Assembly: GCF_000003605.2 (NCBI RefSeq)
Contig: NW_003151259.1
Coordinates: 243,768-288,721, forward strand
Length of the DNA stretch: 44,954 nucleotides
DNA from: Saccoglossus kowalevskii
Taxonomy: Eukaryota; Hemichordata; Enteropneusta; Harrimaniidae
Reading direction: 5' to 3'
The translations under genes were made by a program, and so were the position numbers. Positions 13,801 through 28,800 of this stretch are shown piece by piece (the first letter of the stretch is position 1; every line of letters begins with the position of its first letter). The notes beneath the pieces were generated by a model. That model was not told the origin of the DNA and did no database searches. It worked only from the letters and a program-made list of their open reading frames with translations.

Positions 13801-16800
13801 CATTTCGTGATGATATCTTAAATTCTCTAATTTTGGTGAATATTTTTGTCATTTTTGGTAAAAAGTGATATTTTCTTGTTAAAAACCACAATCATTTATG
13901 GTGAAAAATGATATTTTTGAATTCTTGTTGAAAACAGCAAGTCCCATTGCATTGATACTATACGTATTGTTCATTTTCTAAATATTCACTAATGTGAACT
14001 TTATTTTCATATTTCTGAAAATTTATGTAAATGTCTGAATTTTTAATTAAGCAAATATAGTATATCATACAAATTTTGTATGTGCATTTTCATTAGATGA
14101 AAACTACAATGGCAATGTTTTTATTGTGTAATGTTTGATTTCAGACTTATTTGCCAGGCTCTGTGAAGAAAACTCATTTCCATCAGGAGCTTTTTGTACT
14201 ATTTTGGAAGATGTGTGACGCAAATAAGAAATTCTTGTACTATGTACTAAAAAGCAGTGATGTATTAGATGTCTTGGTTCCTATATTGTATCATTTGAAT
14301 GATGCTAGAGCTGACCAATGTAAGTAACCATGGTGATTCCAACTTAGGTGAATCCAGTTACTACGTGTGGATTTCACTGTTTGCAAGTTGCATGTTTGTG
14401 TCAGTCACTATGTGTGAATCAAGCTTTGTCATAAAAAAAAACACTTGTACACGGTGGCTACTAATATCCAGATGATGGGGATCTGCATTTCTGTTTGATT
14501 CAATCATTTTTTCAATTTGTATATATAAATTATAAATTATTTATTTCATAAATTTCACATTTGGCTATACCACTTGATACCAGAAGTCTGGAATACCAGA
14601 ATGATTAGAGAATTGCATAGAGAATAGAAAACAGAGCTAGGAATGTGAAATGAGGCATTGAATAAATTCACTAAGTGTCAGCAATAGTTTTCCATTTTTA
14701 GTCCTGAATGCCTATTTTATTAATTATTTTACTTTCAGCTCGTGTTGGGTTAATGCATATTGGTGTGTTCATACTACTATTGCTGAGCGGTGAGCGCAAT
14801 TTTGGAGTCCGTTTAAATAAGCCTTACAGTGTGAGAGTACCCATGGATATACCAGTATTTACTGGCACACACGCTGATTTCCTCATTATTGTAAGTATTT
14901 CTAAACAATGTAAGCACTCCCACAGATTGCATTAAAGAGATAATATGGATAATTTAGAATATTCTTGTGAACATTTTATGATATTACATCTTGATAAAAA
15001 AAGTAAGGTATAATTTATCTTAAAATAAAAACATATCAATATTCATTAGATGTAATAATAAAAAATTGTAGTATGTGTGTACCTCATCATATTTATGAAT
15101 ATGTACATGTAACTCTAAGCAATCATTCAATGAAATAACAATACATGTATTTTTGATTGAGATTTTGAATGATCTTATTACTGAGTTTCTTTTGTTTTCA
15201 TTCAGTCTAGCTCTGTTGCCAGCATTGCATGGAGTTGTCTTTGCTACTTTTCACTGAAAGGTCTTAACATTGTTATAATTGTATTGACAGGTATTTCATA
15301 AGATTATTACGTCTGGACATCAGAGATTACAACCATTGTTTGACTGTCTATTAACGATCATTGTCAATGGTAAGTATCATGACACGACAGAAATAAAGAA
15401 AGAAAGAACGACATTAGAACCAACATGATGTGATAGCACAATGTATTTTATGCAGCGATATGTGAAGCCTTTGTGTTAAACATATTGTTCATTTAATGAC
15501 ATTAGGACCAACCATGGTACATGTGTTTCATTTCTGAGCTTTGACCAGCCACCTGCTGTGATAGCACAATGTATTTTACAATATTTATCTTTATTACAAT
15601 GATGCGAGCAGCTATTGCATTGAGCATATTGCCCCCAAATAAATATGTCATTCCTGTTTTGGTATCTCATAATATTTCTTTCTTTTCAATTTCAGTATCT
15701 CCGTATTTGAAGAGTTTATCAATGGTGTCTGCAAATAAATTACTACACTTATTAGAAGCGTTTTCAACACCATGGTTTTTATTTTCCAATCCAACCAATC
15801 ATCATTTGGTTTTCTTTCTGTTAGAAGTTTTCAATAATATTATACAGTATCAGTTTGATGGTGAGTTCATTTTACTTTACCCCTTCATAACCTTTCACCA
15901 CAAAATTTTTAGATGTTTCGATTTAAAACTTGATTAGATTGGAGATTGAGAATGAATGTACCAAAATAATGAATGTACCAAAACCATTCTCTCAGCTTTG
16001 TTGTCATTCTTGGAGCACATTGTATACTTTAAATATCGCACAAACATATATTATTATACATCTGTCACCATAAGTTACAGCGAGCTGTAAATTTGCATTA
16101 TTGCACTGGGTATTTTCATTCTACCATATTAGTGGTGAGTAAAGTGAATTCCAAATATGGAATGATTATGCGCATAAGCATCCTCTAATAATAAAAACAA
16201 ATATGGCTGCCCCCAGGGTTTTGACTGGACCCCACACAAAAAAGTTTGCTGATTCTGTTCTAAATTTTTTTAGCTCCGCTGTCGACTTTGTCGAGCGGAG
16301 CTTATCATATGAGTGATTGTCCGTCGTCGTCCGTGTCAATGTTTTACTTTTTCGTTTTCTTCTTGAAAACTACAAGCCTGAATGCTTTGATACTTGGTGT
16401 ATATGTACCTTGGGTAGACCTCTCTCAGATTTGTTCATTTCATGATCATATTTTCAATTCTCTAATTTTGGTGAATATTTTGTCATTTTTGGTATAAAGT
16501 GATATTTTCGACTTCTCGTTAAAAACTGCAAGTCCAATTACTTTGATATTACATATATAGGTACTACATGTGGAGCTCTCTCAGATTTGTTCATTTTGTA
16601 ATGATATCTTTAGTTCTCTAATTTTGGTGAATATTTTTGTCATTTTTGGTAAAAAGTGATATTTTCGACTTCTTGTTAAAAACCGCAAGTCCAATTGCTT
16701 TGATAATACATATATAGGTACTACATGTGGAACTCTCTCAGATTTGTTCATTTTGTAATGATATCTTTAATTCTCTAATTTTGGTGAATATTTTTGTCAT

Positions 16801-19800
16801 TTTTGGTAAAAAGTGATATTTTTGACTTCTTGTTAAAAACTGTAAGTCCGATTGCTTTGATACTATACATATTGTTCATTTTGAATGATGTCTTCAGTTC
16901 TTTAATTGAAATGTGCATTGCTAACAGCGGAGCTATCTCAGCCGACAGGCTGCTTGTTAACAATATGATGCATTTTTTTGTGGTTGCTAACTGTATTGAG
17001 AATGGGTTGAAAATGTCTGTTTTGGGTTAAATTGTGTTTTTAAATCCAGGTACGGAGCAATAGCAATAGGGACAGGCAGTTTTGGAGGTCAAAGAGAATA
17101 ACGCAGACATACATATAGATGTCTTGGATCCATATAGGGGGTAGTTTATTACTAAAGCACTATGAACTAAGAAACCAGTGTTTTCACAAGGTATATGCAA
17201 ATTTATGCAAATGCTATGTAAATGTGAACATGCTGACTTTGAAAACACTTGTAACGTACGTATCTAAAAACTACAGACAAAACTAATGGACTAAAGTCCC
17301 CCTTGGAGTTAAAAAGAGACACACTAATCAACCTGGGTTGATTGTTAATAAATGTTAAAAGGAAAACATAGTTCAACCTGTGTTGGTTCTTAATAAAGCT
17401 AATACAGCAATCAACCTATGTTGATCATTGTTAGAGTAAGAAAGAGCAATCAACTGGCCTTGACATTGCAAGAATTAGAAATAAAAGAAATCGCACACCC
17501 ATGGTAAATATCATGACTTACCCATGTGAAAGAGGGTGGGGTGGGTGGGAGAGAAAAAAATGACGTCTGTGGCTGGCTTGGCAATGCGAACTGAGTACTA
17601 AATTAAAAATTGCCGGCAAATGAATAATTTATTTATTTATGCTAATAGGGCAGCATAGTCCATATGATTGGTCACAATTGAAATATGCAGATTTGACCTT
17701 TAAATCACTGACCTCCCTAAGGGCCTACTAGCTCCCCTGTATTTAAAACTCGTTAATGTATTAACTTTGCCTTAAATCCAGGTAAAATCCGACTCGCAGA
17801 TGTCATAATAAAATAAAATAACGTTAATAGACTATGTCAAAGTATAATATGCATCACAATAGTATTGTCTCCGTAATTTCTGGGAAAAATGTTTTTATTG
17901 TAATGGTGGTGTGGTTTTTGTATGGATGAGCGGAAATTGATGGTGGAAGTCCAACGAAACTTGACAATATTGATGGGCGCCTGTCTTCTTTTGCCAAATG
18001 CACTTATTCCCAGAATTTTCTTTCTCTTAATCTCGAAATGTATTCCATTTTGTTTTGATGAAGTCATCTCCACAGCTCAACGACGGTCGGCATTCAAACA
18101 TCTGAACTCAAGACCCCCCCCCCCCCCCACCGCTTCGTCGCGTCTTTTCATGCAGGGTCAAAGTTCTTACAGAGTGCACAGTGCTTACAGAGTGCCGCGC
18201 TTTCTCCAAGCATTCGTTCAGGGACATTAGGTCAATTATTCTCAGGACTTCAGAATCTCCTTTCATTATATTGTCATTACGGCCCACTTTTTTCGTCAAG
18301 GCATATGTGTTTCTTCAGTTGTACAGATGTATGATCCTGTGTCTGTCTCGTAGCTCTTTGGTGCAACCTACAATCAAATTTCGCCCTAACAATTTCATTT
18401 AATAGTTGAACATAGACATGCTTTATTCCCGGTCAGAGTCAGTCACGTAAATAATAGGGTTGGCAACATAGGGCTATGATTCCACAGCTAACTCAGAGTC
18501 GGACTCTGTCATGGAGCTGTCACTTTCGATACAGTATGCACTAAAAATCCTGTCTTCTCTTTGGTTATGATAGGAACCATGTTCTCCTTTTTACTCCATG
18601 TGGCATTGTTGTATATAATAAATAAATCTCTGGATATAAAATAGCTGATGTGTTGCGTATGAACGGCGTTTGTGAAATCGTGGAGGTAGCTCCATGGTGA
18701 AAGAAGTACACAGGAAACGAAACTACTGTTAAGCTCCAGTGATCAATCAACATTAATTAAGCAGGATTTATGCAAATTAAACAGTTAAACTAAGACCGTG
18801 GCACATGTGTTTGTTTTTAATAATTTTAATCCTAGTTTATAAGGTGTTCTACTCACAATAGAATTTTGAAATTTTCGCTCAAGAACAAGAACGTTTTCTG
18901 CTTTATAAAAAGTTAAAAAAGTGAAATTTCACCTCTAAATGCATTTTTCCCTGCAACGCCACCTTAAAGCAATTGATGGTTTACATTGGCTTCTATTTGA
19001 AATGTGTTTCTAATAGAACAAGTAAGATGATCATCTTTAAATTCGTTTGAATGTACTGATCTGGAAGGGTTTATTGTTATCTACTGTTTTTACCATCAGG
19101 AAATGCCAATTTGGTTTACACCATCATTCGTAAGAGAACTGTCTTTCATCAGCTAGCTAACCTGCCAACAGACTATCAGTCAATTACCCGTGCTCTCAGC
19201 AGACGTAGGAAGTTGTCATCAACTGGTTCTACTATCGATGCTGAGCCTATTATGGAAGGAGCCATTCCTGCAGCTGAAGCTGAACCAGGAACACTTAAAG
19301 CTACATTGGCTGCTACACCAGGTATGGACTGAATAGTAGGAAAGCATGGGTGGTACATATTCACTGCAAACTGAGATGGATTAACAGCACTGCAATTAAT
19401 GTTACTTTATTGATGATTTGGACTAATGGTTGATGATGGAATGAGTATACACAAGTTGCGGGAAATTTTTCTTATATGTGATAAATGTTAGAATTTTATT
19501 TGCTAAATACTGCTTTTAAATCTGATATCCTTGAATTCACTCTTGTTCCAAATCACAGCGAACAATTTCTCACAAATCACACATATCCATACCATCAGTT
19601 ATTAATTTAAGTATTAGTCCCAAAGCACCAATAAAAATGCAATGGTTGAATGACTAACGAGAGTCTTATTTGGCCTTCTTCTCTAAAACTACAGAATGGA
19701 TCTACCCTGAATTTGGTCGGCGATAAAATACCAACTTGGTATTGCTTTAGTGTGAATGAATTCTTTTAAGAGCTCTAGTTTAGACTTGACATTGAACCAC

Positions 19801-22800
19801 AAGAAATTGATAGTGCTTGATCTGAACTCAGTCTGCTCTGTCATTTACAGATTAGGAATTAATGTTTAAAGGGATGATGTCATCATAACTAAATGTCAAT
19901 CACACACAACATGACTGGCTGCTTTGTTGATAAGAGCAGAAAAACATGTTCATGTATAGTTATGACGAAAGTATCTCTTTTAATACAGCATGTACACTAG
20001 ATACATTATAATTACATTGAATTGTTTATGAGGTTGATCTGGTTGTACACCACATACGTATAGATATGAATGAGTTTGATGAAATATATCTACCAAAAGT
20101 TTCCATGTCTAAATAGAGAAACAAGTATGGTAATCACAAGGCAACCTATCTCAACCAAATATTCCAATATAATTTGTATCCACTGCACATGAAATGCAGT
20201 TGAATTCTTGTTGTGTCTTAAATAGGAGTTTTATTATTGTTTTAAATTTAAATCTATTGTTATTATTGTTGAACAGAAACATTTTAAGAATGTCACAGAA
20301 TTCTTGTGCAGTTCATTCAAGATAATATGGTTTACAGCTTTGTTAAAAAATCGCTTGCTGAAAGACTCTGCAGATAGCTGAAATAAAAGCATCAACAAAG
20401 AATAACATACAGTACATCCTATCTTAATTTTATTAGGTGTTGAAAGGATGACTGAAAGGACCGAGTTAGGGGCTCCACCAACTGAAGCATTAGCTACAAA
20501 TGGTGCTACCCATGCTGTTCAGCCACCCGATAGCCTGCAGGTAAGTTAACATGTCATGTACATCAGTAATATTTGGATCATTATAGTCACAATCCATATA
20601 ACAGTAAATTATAGTAAGTTAAAAAGTTCTCCACATTAGACAAATTATAGTATAACTATTTTTAGCTGCCTGGCAACTCAATAACAGTATGCCCTCTTTT
20701 GCTGGTCCCCTGGGTCCCCTGCGAAAGACTAGTAGAACTAATTAGCCATTGGATTCACATGTCTAAGTGACCTAATTTTAAAGCATTTTTCAATCTCCGT
20801 AAGACAAGTCTGTATTCTGTTATAACACCATCCCCATTCAGTCTGCCTGCTTAAACTTCATATTTGAGATGGTTCTGGCATTTCTCACTATTCCTGTGCA
20901 AAGTGAAAATAAAACTGTTATATTTGTGCAATCTTTGCAAGTCAAAGAAAACTCCTGCTCTATATATACCGGTAATACAACCACAAGCTTATGCGCCGAC
21001 ATCAGGAAATAGAACATGGAACATGATGGACATGATGGACCAATTAGAATACTGGAACGATCACTTGTTACCTGCTTCTTGTGGCTGAACACTTGAGGCG
21101 TAAACCAGCCAATATATGGCATCTCAATAACAGTATGCCTTCTGAGAGGTCACTTATATAAATAGTAATAACAATTGATATTAAAAGCACAGTCAGCTCA
21201 GGAGCCAATCAGCGACAGCCTTACTGATGACAATTTTGGTTTCTAATTTCCCGAGAAAGTGTTCTATGTTCTTCTTGTAATAGGTGTTCGTATGCAAGGT
21301 ATTTTTCCACACAAAAACAATTAATTTGGCCAAATTTCATTAGTGATTGGCTTAATATTACCCCAATGGATCTTCTGACTGTGAAGGTGTGGTATTTTTT
21401 AGTCCCCGTTTGGACGAAGTCCAAAAACAGGGACTATTAATTTAGGTTCCATCCGTCTGTGCGTCCGTGTGGCCATCCTGGGCCATTTCTCGGACATCGG
21501 ACACCCTTTGACCGATCTCGTTCAAACTTGGCATACAGACAATTTATGATGACCTACATATGCATGCCAATTAAATATGGCTGATTGACAGCCATTTTGT
21601 CCTTCAAATTTGCTAAATTCTGATATATAAACGTGTCCGGAACTGTTTTTCGGAGTTGAACAGGGTGATTTCAATCAAACTTTGTATGGCGATCATGCAT
21701 ATTGGGTTATAGTTGCACGTCACTTTTTTTTCGAGATTTGGTTCAAGATGGCTGGGCACCTATTTTTTTTTTTTTTTTTCGTTTTCGTGCTGATTCCTCC
21801 ATAAGATATGGCCTGATTCAGTTCAAAGTTTGTACATAGGTACTATACTTCAAGATAACACAAAACCATGTTTTGTCTTGAGATTTGATCAAATTTGTCG
21901 AAATGGCGGCCATTTTGTCAAAAAAACGTAAAATATTATTCTGTAACATGTCCGGAACTGTTTCTTGGAGCTGAACGGCATTTTCAATCAAACTTTGTAT
22001 GTTGACCTTACATATTAGATTACGGTGCAAGCCATATTTCTTTTGGAGATACTTGAACAACAATACCCGACTGGCTGCGTTTTTCTTTTATGCTATTTCC
22101 TCGGTAAGATATAGTCCAATTCAGTTCAAAGTTTCTACGTAGATACTATACTGACAGTAACACAATCTATAATCTGTGTTAGTGTTGGTATTAAAAAAAT
22201 ATTGATCTTTCATTTCTACATGTACATGTCACTTGTACTTAACATCTACTTCGACTACAGCTAATACTTAGCGGGGACTATGCATTATCAATGCTTGTTT
22301 TCTGATATGTGGGAATCTGAAAAATTTGTTTCTCAACTTGTCTTTATTCAGTTTCAAGCCATATTCAAGATGGTGCCCCCATATAGTAAATTTATACGCC
22401 AGCTGATTGTTATTAGAAGCTACATTTGTCATTATTAAACATTATTAAACAGGGAGGGTTACTGAATTTGGATGATTCCATATTCTGTACATACTTGTAT
22501 ATATTACCGTATATTCTTCCTCCAAAAGATTTGTTGAATGTTTTTTATTTTTACTGTTTCTTAAGTATACAAAATAAAAGTATACACATTTTTACCAATT
22601 CAGTGTTCTTGTGAAAACAAATTAATGTACAATGTGAAATGAACCAATTCTATGAATAGCATAGAATATATAAATGTTTTTAAATCCTAAATGATTACTC
22701 CTTTCTTGCTCACATTTAATGATAGAATGGTACACAAGTTGGTCTTACATTTCCCCAGGTACAGTTGAATAATTATATTCGGTGTATATTCCAGTTACTT

Positions 22801-25800
22801 GCCTTGTTTTATCCATGTATTATCACCTAAACATAAACTCCTACATCTTACCTACCCTCATTTTCATTTCCTCCCCGTCCTCTTTCCCCCTCCTCTTTCC
22901 CCCCTCATTCCATATGTTAGTAGATACTCTGCTATTACTCATTTTTGTCGTACATCTATGAATCGCTGTATTGAATAACCACCAACATATTTATCAGCTG
23001 TTACCCATGTTCAACCATAGAAATGTACATTGCACACAATATTATTAAATACTCTGAATTTTTCAAGTATACTGCATCCCTAATCAGTAATTGCCTGTTG
23101 TCTACTGTGATATCATGTTAACCAATATTGGATGCTAGAATTTCCAGCTAGATATCCCCCATAATTACTTGTTATATTATCGCATGAGACTTGTCGCTAG
23201 TTATTGATGTTGGTGTTTTGTATAAAAGTATATGTACTGCAAAATAAGAGAAATACAGAGCATGTGAAAACAATATTTTATAAATGTGTGAGTCAGTTTA
23301 CAACCTTGTATCAAATAAATAGGTTTATTTTTTTTGCCTGATCTTTTATAAAGCTTAATTATTTTCATCGTTTTAAGTTAAGGAAAATATTATCATTATT
23401 GGTTCACCCTTTATTATTATTATCTTATTTCATGTGTGATTGCAGGCTGGAGCTGGTGCAGTTAGTGCTAGCGACACAGAGAGCTCAGCTGCTGAGGAAT
23501 ATAAACCTCGTAGTAGAGGAGATAGTTCATCTGTAAATAGTAAACCAACCAGTCCTACGACATCAATACCACTTGGTGGTCATGGTATGCTACGTAGGGC
23601 TGGATCTACTGCCAGTGATACATGGAAAGCTACTTCTGATTGGGTAAGTTGTCTTGCATATATAATGAACTTATTTGCATATGTTCCTTCATGCTCAGTC
23701 AGTGTAACAATTGTAATTTGCATGAGACAAATTTTCGAGAGACTGAAAATCACAAAATTTGGTAGCAATGACGATTTCTCTGAAATGCTACAAAATGCTG
23801 TGTGAGTGATGAATGCCATAAAATCCTGATATCATGAAAATTGTTAGTGATGAAAATTAGATTGTTTACAGTACATATGTTTGGTCATTTGACTCAACTA
23901 GCACAGCGATAAGGATTTTAATGTTTGGTTAAGAAACAAAAATTTCAAAAGCTCTGGTAGACATTGAGAATTACCACTAACTTACTTGCGTTTTCTGGCA
24001 TTGCAGCAGTGAACTTTTGAGGTAAAACAGTCTCTAGATTGGTTTAACAACTTATGTAATATTTGTCTATCAGGTGCAGTCATGGAAACAGAAGTTACCA
24101 CTACAGACTATTATGAGACTGTTACAAGTATTGGTGCCGCAAGTAGAAAAAATATGCATTGATAAGTAAGCACAACATTTTTATTAAATTGTCATTCTTC
24201 ATCAGGTGAGAAATCATCAGGCGATACTTTGGGGGAAATGGATAGTACATTATTCTTTGTTAATGAATTCTATTCATGTGATTTTATATTGAGAATTTCT
24301 GAAGCTACAACTCTTTCAACATCATTGCAAACCGTGACTGAGATAAAGTCTGTTAAGTTTCTAGTATAATAGACAAAACACCAATGTGTACTCAAAAGTA
24401 CCCAGTAACTTGGCCGAGAAGGGATTAAATACAACGCAAGACAGTTACGCAAGACAAAACAAATCTCTCTTGACACAAGGAGCCGTAAACAGACACTGGT
24501 GGCGCTGTATACAAACAAAATCTATTTAGGCTTGCCAACGCTCACGCTGGCAACAATGTATATTTAGCTAAACTCTTGAGGTTTACTGCATTTCAAAATG
24601 GTATTCTCAAGTCACTAAACAAGTTATGTTTTGGATTTTTGGGAAAATGACATCACAAGGTCAAATTGTGTGCAAGAACCAATCAAGTTGCTAATGAAAC
24701 AGCATATAAAAATATACATGATACATTTATTTACTATTACAGGGGTTTGACAGATGAGAGTGAGATACTGAAATTTCTACAGCATGGTACACTGGTTGGA
24801 CTTTTACCAGTCCCACATCCCATTCTGATCAGGAAGTACCAAGCTAACAGTGGTACAACTATGTGGTTCAGGACTTATATGTGGGGAATTATATATCTTA
24901 GGTATGTACTTACAACTGATAAATGTGGTATGATTGGTATTCTCTCTGATTGTTGTGATATGTCTACTGTGTTTTCACTATTAGCAATACCATGCAATGC
25001 AACAATTGTTAAGCTCAGCGAATAATGCAATGAAACATTTCAAACTACTCAGATTCTCCGATATCTCCTTTCAATTACAAATCATGTGTACTCTCTTGTC
25101 TTGACTTTTAATGAAGATGTGTATGGTGATTTTACAAGTTTTAGAAGTACATGTAACAGGCACATTGTCAGTCTCCAAACATACTGAGATACACCCAGAT
25201 TTGTTTTTCACTTTATTCATACAATGTCATAACATTTACCTTTCAACATTGTAATGTAATGACTTCTATTAAATATCCAGTATATGCTAATAGTGAACAT
25301 GCACTGCAGTAGTTTGACATCAAGCTGGTTGAGAGAGTACTGTAAAACATGTTGAAAAAGCGGCATGCAATTTTAGCGAATTGTGGTAAAATGACGTAAT
25401 AGCGAAATGTTGATTTAGAGAATCTCTCTTGTCATTGTTGATTTCTTTGTTTGGTGGCCATTTTGAATTGATAATAAAGTCATTAGCGACATCTTGAATT
25501 AGCGAATCAGTTCTCTCGCTAAATTAGCGGAACATACATGCTCGCGAAAAAGTCATGTTTTACAGTACTTGTTTGTGTTGTGAAATCTCTTGTCACTGAT
25601 TCTACTTTCTTACTTTCAGCACTGATGCTCAGTTCATCTCTCCTAACAGCATGCAGAGCTTTAACTGCTATCACTACTAATATATGTATATATATATGTA
25701 TTCTAACTTGGTACTTGACTCTACAGCATGTGTTATTTTACACAGGACATCTTTGCTTTCATTACTGGGTGTGTTATCATGCATGCTGATGTATCCTACA

Positions 25801-28800
25801 GCTAATCACATTGCAGTTCATAGAAAGAGTGGTGCATTTCAAGTTTGGGGTTACACTACTCAAAGGGAGCTACATAATGCATGCAGGACACTCATGAATA
25901 CAAATTAAATTATCATTGGAGTAATTTTACAAACAAACATTTATCTGACACTACAACATCTAAAAGAGAAATGCTAGCCTTTGTTTGTTTGTGCAATTAC
26001 TCCAATTATAATTTAATTTATCTCTATGATCACAAGTTTGATGAGTTTTTATGAATCTATATTGGCTTAGGTCAATCACAAAGCTTGCATGGACAATCAA
26101 GAATGCATCCTATACTAAACTATTGGTGGTGGAAGGGATGGGGTTTCTTGAATTAGTTTAATGCTTATCTATATTTAGCAACATAAGGCTGCACTCATGA
26201 TGGTAAATGATGAGTAAATTATCGTATTTATCTGAAAGATCGCCTACTGTAAAAGATCTCTCAAGGGTGATGTTTCAGCACCTGGGCAATCTTTTGGTGT
26301 CGCAAAAACAAATAAATATCGTAAAAAATAACTGTGTAGTAAAGAGTACAGATTAATTGGTTTCAAGTCAACATTAGTGTAGCGGGTGTTTATAGTGAGA
26401 ATCTCATGCACACAGTGTCAACTAATAAAGGTTTGTAGGAAATATGCAATCCTGCCAAACAATAGCACTGTGACATCCAAGTTACATTCAAAAAAATTAT
26501 GCAAGTTCTTTGTTCAAATAATTTAGATTGAACTAAAAAACTGAAATCTTCGTTGATCTGGCAAGCTTGTAGTGACACAAGGTCAAGCAGCTATCCAACC
26601 AAAAACAGGGTTACTCCTGGCATTTGTATATGTTAGTAATGAACTTTTGACAACTTGGTATTGAAGTTGTGCAAGATTTCAGAGCGGTGCTTTCTCAATC
26701 TATCCGCATTGACTGAGGAAATGTTCCAATCTACTGGGTATACGCATTGCTTTAAGGAATTTTTTTCATGCCACATGCTTATACATTGTAGTTATTTTTT
26801 TGTCGTGAGTGAAAAAGATTCATTGTATAAAACAATGTTGAGAAAAAGTGCCTTGTATGCTGTTTTGGTTCTGGTTATCTTTCAAAATATGACCAGTCAT
26901 CCAAAACATCACCCAGGGCAATCTTTCAGATAAAAACAGTACTATTATGCCAATTGGATATAAATACCCTCACGTTATTGACTAATTAGATTCTTTTAAG
27001 GGATTATCTATTTGTCTATCAAAGCTACCCTGTCTCAACTGAATGTGTTCAGGGCGTACTAAGGTTGCTGTGTTTGAGGCTCATCCATCCTAACTGGCAC
27101 TGCATGGTAGTTCATTAACCTAGTGTTTTTCTATCTATCTCTCACATGCAGTTGTTATTCTCTGTTTGATGTTCCTTCTGTCTGTGTAATTGCATGTTGG
27201 GTGTTGTTTTTTCACTCCAGCTAAATAAATGTGTGCATGGGATATTTTACTTCTTATTTGACTTTTTGTGTCGCACATTGCAAATACCATTTGATGTGCT
27301 CTTGTGTATATTATATGCGATCAAAGTGGCTCAATACAGTTTCACAATTTTTTTTATATTTTGCCAATAAAATGCTCATTATTGTACAAAGTAATATGTA
27401 TAAAAAAAAGTGGTTGTACAGATGTATTGAGATAAATATGATATTACTGTATGTGGATTTCAGATTCTATGAGGAAAATCTTTGTAATGAAACAATGTTT
27501 CCAAAATAACATTTCCAAAAAATAAATACAGGGGGACTGGGGTATATACTTATTTGTAAAAATACAACAATTTTAGTAACTTGTCCTATGCATGGAAGGA
27601 TAGAATATGTTCTCACATGAGAACTCCTGCACATCCACAACCTACCTATGATGTTCAGGAAAACATTTTGAGCAACCTTAATTTTAATATTTCTAATATT
27701 TAAAAAATATATATATATCCGGTAACAAATTATTTGGAAATTGATAAAAAGACAAAATATGAATTTTTCATAAAGTCAATTTGTTGTCTTGTGTGCATCT
27801 TGATATCATATTTGGCACTACTTTCAAGCCTTTGTTGTATATATTGTGTTCTTGTTAACCCATATCACTGCTCCACCAACTACTCCACTGGTTTGTCACC
27901 CATGTTTTCTGCCTCGCTTTCTCTATCTAGGAACATAGATCCACCTGTTTGGTACGACACAGACGTTAAGCTCTTTGAAGTACAGAGAGTTAAAGACGTT
28001 AAAGAATCGTAACATGACTGAGCAGAATGACCATCTATAACTGTGATCTGTGGTATTGTCTGAATCAGTGCTGGTGTTTCCTGCATGCTCAGTATTTGTA
28101 ACCTCACTCTGTATGATCTGTGGCAGAAACTCTATTTATTCACATGTATCCCTTCTATATGTAAAATAAAATATACAAAGGAGTCTCATCAGGATTTGTG
28201 AACATTGTGATGGGATATGTAGTTACTGTCTAATTAGATACCTGCCATGGAGTGTCAAGCAATGATCCTAAATTCCTGGCTCATGTCAACTGGAAAATTC
28301 ACTAATTGCAGATACTTATTTCATTCATTCCATGTGTCGTCTGTAATTTGTAAATAGTAATTTATATCTAATATTGCTAAAATATAAAATATTAAAAATT
28401 CTGCTTCAGCCCATTAAAAAGCAAATAATGTCTAGATGATAAATTATTATCATTATTAGCAATCATTATACTCTATTTATAATTTATATAACTGCTGTAA
28501 ATGTTAAGGCCACTTTGCTTGAATGGTGAACCATAAGAGTTGAGGGCGCTTTTCTTTGCTGACTTGATTTGTAAAACAAATGAAATATGTTGAGATGAAG
28601 TTTGTATTTCCTGAATGTTTTCCAGTACAGCAACCTAATAAAGTATAAATAATTGTCCTGACATTTCAATAATCGGGTGATATATCACCATAGTAACGCA
28701 TTTATGTTTATTTGCAATTGGTACATTGAATTTTATTGGCCAGGAGTTTTGGATCATGCATGGTATTTTGTCTGCCCTTCCACTCTCTATCTCAATTAAT

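Larger units (their letters stand above)
20541..23445 (+). other. HID1 intron
   Basis: 2.9 kb. Contains the direct-repeat pair, the family C' element and the possible microexon 22726-22758. The pyrimidine-rich tract near 22860-22910 (CCTCCCCGTCCTCTTTCCCC) is not followed by a convincing exon. Confidence 0.5.
24902..27930 (+). other. HID1 intron before terminal exon a
   Basis: 3.0 kb, holding three inverted-repeat elements (25336-25569, 25905-26016, 26227-26934). No extra HID1 exon found between 24901 and 27931. Confidence 0.55.

Noticed and set aside
15569-15937. 122-codon frame taken as a single gene
   Set aside because: Only 15696-15860 matches HID1; the rest is intron read-through past consensus splice sites.
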